This document shows positions 7,251 to 13,666 of a stretch of DNA of 15,476 bases, piece by piece. Source of the stretch: DAOVQB01 sp023128935 (GTDB lineage: Bacteria > Eisenbacteria > RBG-16-71-46 > CAIMUX01 > WJJG01). The first letter of the stretch is position 1; the number at the start of each line of letters is the position of its first letter. Both the position numbers and the translations under genes were made by a program. The stretch lies in the NCBI GenBank assembly GCA_030628905.1, contig DAOVQB010000098.1, positions 1 through 15,476 of the forward strand. Reading direction: 5' to 3'. The notes under the pieces were generated by a model. It was not told the origin of the DNA. It searched no databases and saw only the letters and a list, made by a program, of their open reading frames with translations.

Positions 7251-8823
7251 ACCTTATGTAGCTGCGGTTCGGGAGCGCGCGTGCCAGATCCCCGAGGCGA
7301 TCGATGCGTTCCTGGAGCGGATCTCGCAAAGAGACAAGCAGATCGGATCCCTGCTGCATGTGATGAGCGAAGATGCCCGCCAGCGCGCTGAAGGCCTTCA
7401 GATCCGCGTGGGGCGGGGAGACTGGCCCGGGCCGCTCACTGGGGTTCCGGTCGTGGTCAAAGATAATATCAGTGTGCGCGACCAGCCCATGACAGCCGGA
7501 AGCCGGATTCTGGAAGGGTTCCGGCCCATCTACGATGCTACCGCGGTACAGGGCCTGCTGGAGGCAGGCGCCATTATCATAGGCAAGGCGAACATGGACG
7601 AGTTCGCCATGGGGTCGTCCAACGAGTTCAGTGCCTACTTCCCGGTCCGTAACCCCTATGACCAGCAGCGCGTGCCGGGGGGTTCCAGCGGCGGGTCAGC
7701 TGCCTCGGTTGCCGCCGGACTGGCCTTGGGTTCGCTGGGGAGTGACACGGGCGGTTCGGTCAGGCAGCCGGCGGCCTTCTGCGGGCTGGTTGCGCTCAAG
7801 CCGCAATACGGAACCGTTTCGCGCTATGGGTTGATCGCCTTTGGGTCCTCGCTGGATCAGATCGGTCCCATGGCTCGCACCGCGCGCGACTGCGCCCTGC
7901 TCTATAATGCCATCAGCGGCCACGATCCACGCGACTCCACTACCCTGCAGGGATCCCCGAAGATCCAGGTCAAGCGCTTGGGCCAAGGACTCAAGCGTCA
8001 GAGGCTGGGGATTCCGCAGGCCTGGCTTGAGTATAAACTGGATGGGGAAGTGCGCCGGGCATTCGAGCGGTGTTGCGATCGCTTTCGGGAGCTGGGCGCG
8101 GAGATTACCCCGGTCGAGTTACCGGATCCGCAGTGGGGTGTGGCCAGCTACTACATCCTTGCGAATGCAGAGGCGTCCTCAAACCTGTCGCGTTACGATG
8201 GGGTTCGTTACGGCACCCGCAGCAGCTCTGGCCACGGTTTGCGTTGCGGCTCTGGCCGCGGTTTGCGTTCCGGCTCTGGCCGCGAGATACGTTCCGGCTC
8301 TGGCCACGAGCTGTCTTTCGGTTCGGAGCGCAGTGCCGGCTGGAGCAAGGGCGGCGCGACTGGAAGCGAGACAGCCGCGGAGCTGACGGTCCTGTACAAG
8401 GCCACCCGGGGACAGAGGTTCGGTCCAGAGGTGAAACGGCGGATCCTGCTGGGCACATACGTGCTCAGCGCAGGCTACTATGACGCCTACTATCATAAGG
8501 CGCTGAAGGTTCGCGCCAGGATCCGCAGCGGTTATGACCGGGCATTTCGGGAGGTCGATGCGCTGCTGGCCCCGACCACCCCCACGCCCGCCTTCCGCTT
8601 TGGTGAGAAACTGGAAGATCCGCTCTCGATGTACCTCTGCGATCTGTTTACCATTGGGGCTAATCTGACTGGGTTCCCGGCGGTCTCCTTCCCCATGGGG
8701 CAAACGGAGGGAGGGCTCCCCATGGGAGCACAGCTCTGCGGCCCTGCGCGGAGTGAAGAAAAACTGCTGGGCCTAGTGCATCGCTATAGTGCGGGGCAAC
8801 CGATGCCGCTGCCCGAGTTCTAA
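7225..8823 (+). CDS. gatA: Asp-tRNA(Asn)/Glu-tRNA(Gln) amidotransferase subunit A, with repeat insertion
   Basis: The amidase-signature subunit, which hydrolyses glutamine and sends ammonia to GatB. The catalytic triad falls at the same numbers as in Staphylococcus aureus GatA: K79 in 'VVVKDNIS', S154 in 'PGGSSGGSAAS', and nucleophile S178 in 'GSDTGGSVRQPA'. Further conserved blocks are 'LKPQYGTVSRYGLIAFGSSLDQIGP', 'NLSRYDGVRYG', 'VKRRILLGTYVLSAGYYDAYY', 'DALLAPTTPTPAF' and 'NLTGFPAVSFPMG'. Length is 532, against about 485 for the family. The excess is a Gly/Ser/Arg-rich insertion at about residues 334-375, between 'YDGVRYGTR' and 'LYKATRGQRFGPEVKRR', encoded by 24-nt tandem repeats. The loop is normally only a few residues. 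All catalytic parts are intact, so the enzyme is probably active. ATG 7225 has GGGAGAG (7212-7218) 6 nt upstream; ATG 7231 is an alternative. Confidence 0.97.
   Translation: MPMPPGTIEPYVAAVRERACQIPEAIDAFLERISQRDKQIGSLLHVMSEDARQRAEGLQIRVGRGDWPGPLTGVPVVVKDNISVRDQPMTAGSRILEGFRPIYDATAVQGLLEAGAIIIGKANMDEFAMGSSNEFSAYFPVRNPYDQQRVPGGSSGGSAASVAAGLALGSLGSDTGGSVRQPAAFCGLVALKPQYGTVSRYGLIAFGSSLDQIGPMARTARDCALLYNAISGHDPRDSTTLQGSPKIQVKRLGQGLKRQRLGIPQAWLEYKLDGEVRRAFERCCDRFRELGAEITPVELPDPQWGVASYYILANAEASSNLSRYDGVRYGTRSSSGHGLRCGSGRGLRSGSGREIRSGSGHELSFGSERSAGWSKGGATGSETAAELTVLYKATRGQRFGPEVKRRILLGTYVLSAGYYDAYYHKALKVRARIRSGYDRAFREVDALLAPTTPTPAFRFGEKLEDPLSMYLCDLFTIGANLTGFPAVSFPMGQTEGGLPMGAQLCGPARSEEKLLGLVHRYSAGQPMPLPEF
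8224..8343 (+). repeat. 24-nt in-frame tandem repeat (minisatellite) inside gatA
   Basis: Four clear units begin at 8224, 8248, 8272 and 8296, and a decayed fifth at 8320. Each unit starts with a GGCTCTGGCCGC-like block (AGCTCTGGCCAC in the first, GGCTCTGGCCAC in the fourth), and most then carry a CGT codon followed by TCC or TGC. Because 24 is a multiple of three, the frame of gatA is kept. The encoded 8-residue units read SSGHGLRC, GSGRGLRS, GSGREIRS, GSGHELSF and the degenerate GSERSAGW. Unit differences are mostly base substitutions, so the array looks like repeated local duplication followed by divergence. Slipped-strand copy-number change would add or remove 8 residues without breaking the gene. 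Confidence 0.95.
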
Positions 8824-8849
8824 GCGGTAGGGGCAAGGGAGAGGCGGCC

Positions 8850-10304
8850 TTGGAGTACGAAGCGGTCATCGGGCTTGAGGTTCATGCGCAGCTCAAGACG
8901 CGCACGAAAATCTTCTGCGCTTGCCCAACTGATTTCGGAGCGCCGCCCAACACACAGGTCTGCCCCGTGTGCCTGGGCCATCCCGGGGCGTTGCCCGTGG
9001 TCAATCGTCATGCTGTTGAGCTGGGGGTGCGCGCGGGGTGTGCGGTGGGCGCCGCGGTGCATCGCCGCTCCCATTGGGCGCGGAAGAACTACTTTTATCC
9101 AGACCTGCCAAAGGGCTATCAGATTACCCAGTTGAAACACCCGCTCAGTGAAGGCGGGCAGATCGTTGTCGAGCATACTGGCCACAGGCGCCGGGTCGGT
9201 ATCACGCGCATGCACCTCGAGGAAGATGCCGGCAAGTCGAAGCATCTCGAGCAGGAAGGAGAGATGCGCAGCCTGCTCGATCTCAATCGGTGTGGGGTCC
9301 CGTTGCTTGAAATCGTCTCTGAACCAGACATGCGCAGCCCTGAAGAGGCACGTGCTTATCTGGTGGAACTCAAGCAGATCCTCGAGTATTGCGGTGTCTG
9401 TGATGGGGATATGGAAAAGGGCAACCTGCGCTGTGACGCCAATCTCTCCGTGCGCCGGAAGGGGAGTACTGAGTTTGGGGTGAGGACCGAGATAAAGAAC
9501 CTCAACTCCTTCCGCAATCTCAAACAGGCTCTTGCAGTTGAATTCAAGCGCCATGTCGATTTTGTAGAGCGGGGGGAGCCCATCATCCAAGCCACAATGC
9601 TTTGGGATGAGAATGCAGGCAAAACGCGCCTTATGCGGAGCAAGGAGGATGCACACGACTACCGTTACTTCCCGGAACCGGATCTTCCGCCGCTGGTTCT
9701 ATCTGAAGTTTGGATCGCGGGAGTCCTCCGCGGGCTGCCCGAACTGCCGGATGCCCGCAGGGCGCGCTATAGGAAGGGATTTGGCATCCGGCCCTATGAT
9801 GCAGTGGTGCTGACCGCTACGCGGGAACTGGGAGACTACTTCGAGATCGTGGCATCCCGTGTTCCGGATGTGCAGGCAGCTGCGAACTTCATCGGCTCAG
9901 CGCTGCTTGGCGTACTCAACGAGCGGCAGATCGAAATCACTCAGAGCCCGATTGCACCTGAAGCGCTGGCCGATATCCTGATTCTGCGAGCCCAGGGGAC
10001 GCTCAGCAGCACTCTCGCCAAGCGGGTTCTTGAGGAGATCATCCAAACCGGTAAGTCGGCCGATGCGATCATTCGTGAGCAGGGTTGGGAGCAGGTGGAT
10101 GATGACGGGCAGCTCAGGCAATGGGCTGAGGGAGTGATTGAAGCCCATCCCACACACGTAGAGGCCTACCTTGGGGGCAAGGAATCACTGATGGGTTTCT
10201 TCATGGGCCAGATCATGCAGCGCTCGAAGGGAAGGGCGCATCCGACGAAGGCGCAAGAGGTTCTGCTGACGATCCTCAAGCAGCGGAAGGGGGAGGTAAC
10301 ATGA
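8850..10304 (+). CDS. gatB: Asp-tRNA(Asn)/Glu-tRNA(Gln) amidotransferase subunit B
   Basis: The tRNA-binding kinase subunit, which phosphorylates the Asp or Glu on misacylated tRNA before amidation; 484 residues, normal for the family. What is seen: 'YEAVIGLEVHAQL' at the N-terminus; zinc-type cysteines C23, C25, C38 and C41 ('FCAC'...'CPVC'); 'RKNYFYPDLPKGYQITQ'; 'MHLEEDAGKSKH'; 'NRCGVPLLEIVSEPDMRS'; 'EIKNLNSFRNLKQAL'; 'MRSKEDAHDYRYFPEPDLPP'; and a C-terminal YqeY-like region ending 'GFFMGQIMQRSKGRAHPTKAQ'. The start is TTG 8850: it has AAGGGAGAGG (8835-8844) just upstream, gives the family N-terminus, and no in-frame ATG exists before the conserved blocks. It lies 26 nt after gatA and its stop overlaps the purD start as ATGA. 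Confidence 0.97.
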   Translation: MEYEAVIGLEVHAQLKTRTKIFCACPTDFGAPPNTQVCPVCLGHPGALPVVNRHAVELGVRAGCAVGAAVHRRSHWARKNYFYPDLPKGYQITQLKHPLSEGGQIVVEHTGHRRRVGITRMHLEEDAGKSKHLEQEGEMRSLLDLNRCGVPLLEIVSEPDMRSPEEARAYLVELKQILEYCGVCDGDMEKGNLRCDANLSVRRKGSTEFGVRTEIKNLNSFRNLKQALAVEFKRHVDFVERGEPIIQATMLWDENAGKTRLMRSKEDAHDYRYFPEPDLPPLVLSEVWIAGVLRGLPELPDARRARYRKGFGIRPYDAVVLTATRELGDYFEIVASRVPDVQAAANFIGSALLGVLNERQIEITQSPIAPEALADILILRAQGTLSSTLAKRVLEEIIQTGKSADAIIREQGWEQVDDDGQLRQWAEGVIEAHPTHVEAYLGGKESLMGFFMGQIMQRSKGRAHPTKAQEVLLTILKQRKGEVT

Positions 10305-11602
10305 ACATTCTCATTACAGGATCGGGTGGACGTGAGCATGTCCTGGCTTGGGCGCTCTCGCACTCATCCCCCAAGCCAGTGATCTATGCCTTGCCGGGGA
10401 ATCCCGGGATTGCGGAGCTCGGAACCCTTCTGGATGGAGATGCTGCCGATCCTGCCGTCGTACTGGCAGCTGTACGGGAGATGCGCATTGATCTAGTCGT
10501 AATCGGTCCGGAGGCCCCGCTCGTGGCAGGCGTGGCTGACGCGCTGATCGAAGCCGGGATCCGGGTCTTCGGGCCAAGTGCAAAGGCCGCCGAGATTGAA
10601 GGTAGCAAGGTTTTCTCCAAGGATTTGATGAAGCGCAACGGAATCCCCACAGCCGGCTTCGAGATTGCCGCGACCCCAGAGGAGGCGCTGGAGCTTGTGG
10701 CGCGTGTTGCCTATCCCCATGTCCTGAAGGCCGACGGCCTGGCGGCTGGGAAGGGTGCGTTGATTGTAGAGGATCGCCAGCAGGCAACCGAGGCGGTCGC
10801 AGCCCTGATGATCGAGAAGCGGTTTGGAGAGGCGGGCCGGCGGGTGATCTTTGAGGAGTTCATGCACGGTGAGGAGATGAGCGTTTTTGCCGTGGCCTCC
10901 GGCGAACGCTATGTACTATTGCCACCGTCGCAGGATTACAAGCGCGCACTGGATGGCGATCGAGGACTCAACACCGGCGGCATGGGCGCCTACGCGCCGG
11001 TGGTAACCTGGAATGACAAGCTGGAGGAGCGCGTGAGATGCGATGTCATCGAGCCCACCCTACAGGCCATGGCCCGCGAGGGCTGCCCCTACACGGGCTT
11101 GCTCTACGCCGGCTTGATGATTCAGGATGGCTCTCCGCGCGTGGTTGAGTTCAACTGCCGCTTTGGTGATCCCGAGGCGCAGGTCGTGCTTCCGATCCTG
11201 GAGGGGGATCTACTGGAGCTGCTCTGGGAAGCGTCGGATCCAAAGGCCGGGCGCAAGGCGCTGCCGGTGAGTGTGGGGCACGACGGCCGCACGGCGGTCT
11301 GTGTGGTTCTGGCCTCCGGCGGGTATCCCGGGAATGTGCAGACCGGATATCCGATTGCGGGGATCAGTAAGGCGAGGGAGGCGCGCGGGGCGCTCGTCTT
11401 TCACGCCGGAACCGCCACGATAGAGGGCCGGCTTGTGACGCAGGGCGGAAGGGTGCTCAGTGTCGTTGGGCTTGGCGATTCCCTGCCCGCGGCCCACGCG
11501 CGGGCCTATAAAGCCATAGCGGCCGTCGAATTCAACGCTGCCTTCTATCGCCGTGACATCGGATGGCGCGGCATGGAGGCCCTTGAGGCAAAGTCCCGAT
11601 AG
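10301..11602 (+). CDS. purD: Phosphoribosylamine-glycine ligase (GAR synthetase)
   Basis: The second step of de novo purine synthesis: ATP + phosphoribosylamine + glycine to glycinamide ribonucleotide. At 433 residues it has the normal bacterial length. The N-domain begins 'MNILITGSGGREHVLAWAL', with 'YALPGNPGIAE' and 'DLVVIGPEAPLVAG'. The ATP-grasp core shows 'VLKADGLAAGKGALIV' (K143), 'GGMGAYAPV' (from G226) and 'RVVEFNCRFGDPEAQVVLP' (E283, N285, metal and ATP ligands). The C-domain shows 'VVLASGGYPG' and 'VFHAGT'. The ATG overlaps the gatB stop by 4 nt (ATGA), with GGAGG at 10292-10296, so translation is probably coupled to gatB. Its position behind gatCAB is unusual to me, but the enzyme looks standard. 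Confidence 0.97.
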   Translation: MNILITGSGGREHVLAWALSHSSPKPVIYALPGNPGIAELGTLLDGDAADPAVVLAAVREMRIDLVVIGPEAPLVAGVADALIEAGIRVFGPSAKAAEIEGSKVFSKDLMKRNGIPTAGFEIAATPEEALELVARVAYPHVLKADGLAAGKGALIVEDRQQATEAVAALMIEKRFGEAGRRVIFEEFMHGEEMSVFAVASGERYVLLPPSQDYKRALDGDRGLNTGGMGAYAPVVTWNDKLEERVRCDVIEPTLQAMAREGCPYTGLLYAGLMIQDGSPRVVEFNCRFGDPEAQVVLPILEGDLLELLWEASDPKAGRKALPVSVGHDGRTAVCVVLASGGYPGNVQTGYPIAGISKAREARGALVFHAGTATIEGRLVTQGGRVLSVVGLGDSLPAAHARAYKAIAAVEFNAAFYRRDIGWRGMEALEAKSR

Positions 11603-11708
11603 AGCCGTGGATGTGCCGGGGATTTGGGAGGCCGCGTCCCGATAGGGCTGCGAGCATCTAATATAAAGCAGTTGCTGAACAGTGTGGTGGATGGCGAGGG
11701 AGAGAACC
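11603..11708. other. purD-purE intergenic gap with a 10-nt direct repeat
   Basis: This is the only gap of appreciable size in the uvrD-to-purE run. GTCCCGATAG occurs at 11593-11602, where it includes the purD stop, and again at 11636-11645. An AT-rich patch TAATATAAA (11659-11667) resembles a -10 box, but I see no convincing -35 at the right distance. It could hold a weak internal promoter for the purE-like gene; this is speculative. Confidence 0.3.
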
Positions 11709-12224
11709 ATGGCACGAACAGGAGCCCGCAGGCGGCCAGCCGGGACGGAGCAGACCAAGCCGCTCATCGGGCTGGTCTATGCGAGCACAACAGATGAGCC
11801 GGTCATGAAGGCGTGTGAAGAAGTGCTCGAGCGCTTTGGCGTTGCCTATGAAACGGTGCTCTTCTCCGCCCACCGCCAGCCGGAGCGCACGGCCACCTAC
11901 GCCAAGACGGCGCGGGAGCGGGGCCTCCGCGTGCTGATCGCCGGGGCGGGGATGGCGGCGGCGTTGCCGGGTGTGATCGCCTCGATGACGACGCTGCCGG
12001 TCATCGGCGTGCCTCTCGTCGGGTCATCGTTTGGGGGCAGCGACGCACTGCTTTCTATGGTCCAGATGCCCGCGGGGGTCCCGGTCGCCACAGTGGCTGC
12101 AGGGAAGGCCGGCGCGAAGAACGCCGCGCTCCTGGCACTTCAGATACTGGCGATCTCAGATACGGGACTGGCGCGCAAGATAGAGGATCTCAAAAGGCAA
12201 ATGGAAGCCGGCGAGAAGCTTTGA
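11709..12224 (+). CDS. purE: PurE-like N5-carboxyaminoimidazole ribonucleotide mutase, divergent
   Basis: 171 residues from ATG 11709, which has AGGGAGAG (11697-11704) just upstream; the GTG at 11682 and ATG at 11691 are in frame but lack such a site. Class I PurE converts N5-CAIR to CAIR in purine synthesis. Seen: 'GLVYASTTDEPVMKA' in place of the usual '(I)MGSxSD.PVM'; 'SAHRQPERT' with H55 and R56 of the class I SAHR motif; 'IAGAGMAAALPGVIA' in place of 'AGAGGAAHLPGM'; 'TLPVIGVPLVGSSFGGSDALLSMVQMPAGVPVATV'; and 'GKAGAKNAALLALQIL', a clear PurE C-terminal block. The second conserved histidine (E. coli H75) is A85. Both variant stretches look partly like LarB, the PurE-related nickel-pincer-cofactor enzyme, but LarB's N-terminal domain is absent. 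The neighbour purD supports a purine role; no purK is in the window. Confidence 0.82.
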   Translation: MARTGARRRPAGTEQTKPLIGLVYASTTDEPVMKACEEVLERFGVAYETVLFSAHRQPERTATYAKTARERGLRVLIAGAGMAAALPGVIASMTTLPVIGVPLVGSSFGGSDALLSMVQMPAGVPVATVAAGKAGAKNAALLALQILAISDTGLARKIEDLKRQMEAGEKL

Positions 12225-12266
12225 TCCCCATACAGCCAATCGCTGCGCGGGCCCCAAGCCAGCGAC
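12225..12266. terminator. Possible weak hairpin between convergent purE-like and DHS-like genes
   Basis: A 42-nt gap separates the two convergent genes. TCGCTG (12240-12245) and CAGCGA (12260-12265) can pair across a 14-nt GC-rich loop. The stem is short and no T-run follows on either strand, so a terminator role is only suggested by position. Confidence 0.25.
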
Positions 12267-13373
12267 TCAGATGGATCGCTTGAGTGTTGCCTGCAAATGA
12301 TCTTGCCGGAGCTGGTCCATCAGATCCGCGCGCTGCTCTCCAAGGCGCTTGGGCGCGCGGGGTGCCGCGCGATCGAGGATGTAGGCGGTGAGGATGGGAA
12401 AGGTAACACTCAGATCGGTTGAGATTGCGAGATCGATGAGGGGCTCATCTCCCCTGCGCTCACACGGTACATCCGCGGCTTCCACCTCCGGGATCCTCTG
12501 AGCCCGCGCTGATGGATCCATGTGAGCACGCCCTGCCAGACGGATGCAGCTCTCATAGGGGGCCCGGGCGCTGTCTCCAAGGATGCGCCGCAAATGAGCC
12601 GGTACACCCAATACGAAGTTTGCGGCCGCACCGCGGCCAAGGCACAAGACCGCACCGCCATTGCCGGCCGTCCCGGTGCCATTGAGGATGGCAGCAGCTT
12701 GATTCAGGTCCCTGATGGGATCAAGTACCAAGCGGTTGCCAGCCTCTGCCAGGTCCGCGATGAGCGAACCCAGAAGATTGTCAGCCGCTGATGGGTTGAA
12801 GATCGGTACACCCAGTTCATGGGCGGAAGTCAGGATGCTGGGGAACTCGACGCCGAGGTTTTTTTCCTGTGCCCGGAGGTGACGGCCAATGGCAGCATGC
12901 AAGGCAGCCGAGCTCATCGTGCGCTGGAAATCAGGTCCCGAGAGGATTTCCCGCAGAACGGCCTCGGCTGCCTCCCGATCCTGCTGGCGGATCGAGATGC
13001 CACCGCCACAGTCCTCGACGAGCTCGCTGGGGTCTGGATCACCTCGGAGAAGTGGCTTGCGCAGCGCGATGAGGGCATCATAGTAGAGGTTCGATCCCGT
13101 GACGCTGAGCCAGTCCACATAGCCGCCCTCGAGCAGTGGGATGAGAGCCGAGATCCCCATGCCCGAGGATATGATAGGGGCATCGAGACTCAACCCTACA
13201 AGCGTATCCGCGCGCACGAGAATCCGGCGGGTGAGCAGGTAGGCCGCCTCGGCTAGGAGGCCTGCGGTTGATCCGAGGAAGGTTGTCTCCAGGAGTCCTG
13301 AGGCGCTCATGCCCACCTCGATCGGCTGTGGTCGAATGGGGCGGCGGGATGACGGGGTTTTCTGATCGGCCAT
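12267..13373 (-). CDS. Deoxyhypusine-synthase-family protein lacking the catalytic lysine
   Basis: 368 residues from the ATG at 13373, which has AGGAG (13380-13384, minus strand) 6 nt upstream; a longer frame to 13454 lacks such support. Family features: 'PIEVGMSASGLLETTFLGSTAGLLAEAAYLL' at the N-terminus; the NAD-binding-type block 'LSLDAPIISSGMGISALIPLLEGGYVDWLSVTGSNLYYD'; 'LGVPIFNPSAADNLLGSLIADL', matching the family's 'PVF.PAL.DG..G'; 'LVLDPIRDLNQ'; and a C-terminal 'ISTDLSVTFPILTAYILDR', matching the family's 'DAS...P.L'. DHS makes deoxyhypusine on eIF5A from spermidine through an enzyme-lysine imine; relatives make homospermidine. In the glycine-rich motif that normally holds this lysine (GGG..K), the sequence reads 'GRGAAANF', with A251 where K is expected. 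It is therefore unlikely to run the standard DHS reaction. It is the only minus-strand gene between plus-strand neighbours and is divergent from the downstream small ORF. Confidence 0.85.
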   Translation of the reverse strand: MADQKTPSSRRPIRPQPIEVGMSASGLLETTFLGSTAGLLAEAAYLLTRRILVRADTLVGLSLDAPIISSGMGISALIPLLEGGYVDWLSVTGSNLYYDALIALRKPLLRGDPDPSELVEDCGGGISIRQQDREAAEAVLREILSGPDFQRTMSSAALHAAIGRHLRAQEKNLGVEFPSILTSAHELGVPIFNPSAADNLLGSLIADLAEAGNRLVLDPIRDLNQAAAILNGTGTAGNGGAVLCLGRGAAANFVLGVPAHLRRILGDSARAPYESCIRLAGRAHMDPSARAQRIPEVEAADVPCERRGDEPLIDLAISTDLSVTFPILTAYILDRAAPRAPKRLGEQRADLMDQLRQDHLQATLKRSI

Positions 13374-13462
13374 AGAGCGCTCCTGTTCTTGCGGCTCACC
13401 AGGATGTCCAATCCCTGCGAGGGGCAGACCCGGTAGCGCGCTGCTGATGCGCAAGGGCTCCT
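13374..13462. promoter_or_regulatory. Divergent intergenic region (DHS-like gene and small ORF/tsaC-like gene)
   Basis: These 89 nt separate two divergent coding starts, so promoters for both directions are expected here. It holds the AGGAG ribosome site of the minus-strand gene (13380-13384) and an AAGGG (13453-13457) ahead of the plus-strand small ORF. I could not identify convincing -35/-10 pairs or an operator palindrome. Confidence 0.35.
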
Positions 13463-13666
13463 ATGATTGCGATGCTAGAGAAGAGATCCATCGAGCGCAA
13501 GCGAGAGGAAGAAGGCAAGGAACTGGTACTTCCCGTGCGCAACGGGGTGAGGCGAGTATTTGCCTTCATTCGTTCTGACATAAGACGTTCTGACATAAGA
13601 GACGCGACGCTACCGGAGGAAGAGAACGATTCCAAAGATCCACCGCCTGCGAGAAGGCCAGCTTGA
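13463..13666 (+). CDS. Small charged ORF of unknown function upstream of tsaC-like gene
   Basis: A 67-residue frame from ATG 13463, with AAGGG (13453-13457) 5 nt upstream. The product is highly charged: a basic/acidic start ('EKRSIERKREEEGKE'), a tandem 'RSDIR' pair from a 15-nt duplication, and an acidic then proline-rich end. No domain, signal peptide or membrane segment is visible and I do not recognise it. Its end overlaps the proposed start of the YrdC-family gene by 38 nt in another frame, so it could be a leader peptide that couples translation to that gene, or a chance ORF. The proposed ribosome site of the next gene (13615-13619) lies inside it. Confidence 0.4.
   Translation: MIAMLEKRSIERKREEEGKELVLPVRNGVRRVFAFIRSDIRRSDIRDATLPEEENDSKDPPPARRPA
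13571..13600 (+). repeat. Perfect 15-nt tandem duplication
   Basis: CGTTCTGACATAAGA is present twice back to back, at 13571-13585 and 13586-13600, with no mismatch. It keeps the frame of the small ORF (RSDIR twice). The second copy carries the TAA (13596-13598) that closes the tsaC-like frame upstream. A perfect copy suggests a recent duplication. Confidence 0.9.
13615..13631 (+). promoter_or_regulatory. Shine-Dalgarno and probable ATT start of tsaC-like gene
   Basis: GGAGG (13615-13619) is a perfect anti-16S match and lies 9 nt before ATT at 13629-13631. The frame of the YrdC-domain gene is closed by TAA at 13596-13598 and contains no ATG, GTG or TTG between there and 13761. A start at TTG 13761 would remove the conserved 'LLPAEGLYGL' segment. 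ATT is therefore the best-supported start; ATC 13638 and CTG 13647 are weaker because no ribosome site is spaced for them. Confidence 0.6.

Noticed and set aside
8105..8458. Minus-strand frame with repeats of the QSRN/RGQ type opposite the gatA minisatellite
   Set aside because: The 24-nt array has a period divisible by three and gives repeated peptides in every frame. GatA is the real frame, since conserved sequence flanks both sides.
8820..9656. Minus-strand 278-codon open frame opposite gatB
   Set aside because: It lies wholly opposite a strongly conserved gatB and its translation shows no family features. Long antisense frames are common in GC-rich codon use.
12819..13256. Plus-strand frames inside the DHS-like gene
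   Set aside because: The minus-strand frame has family motifs and a well-placed AGGAG before its ATG; the plus-strand products have no recognisable features.
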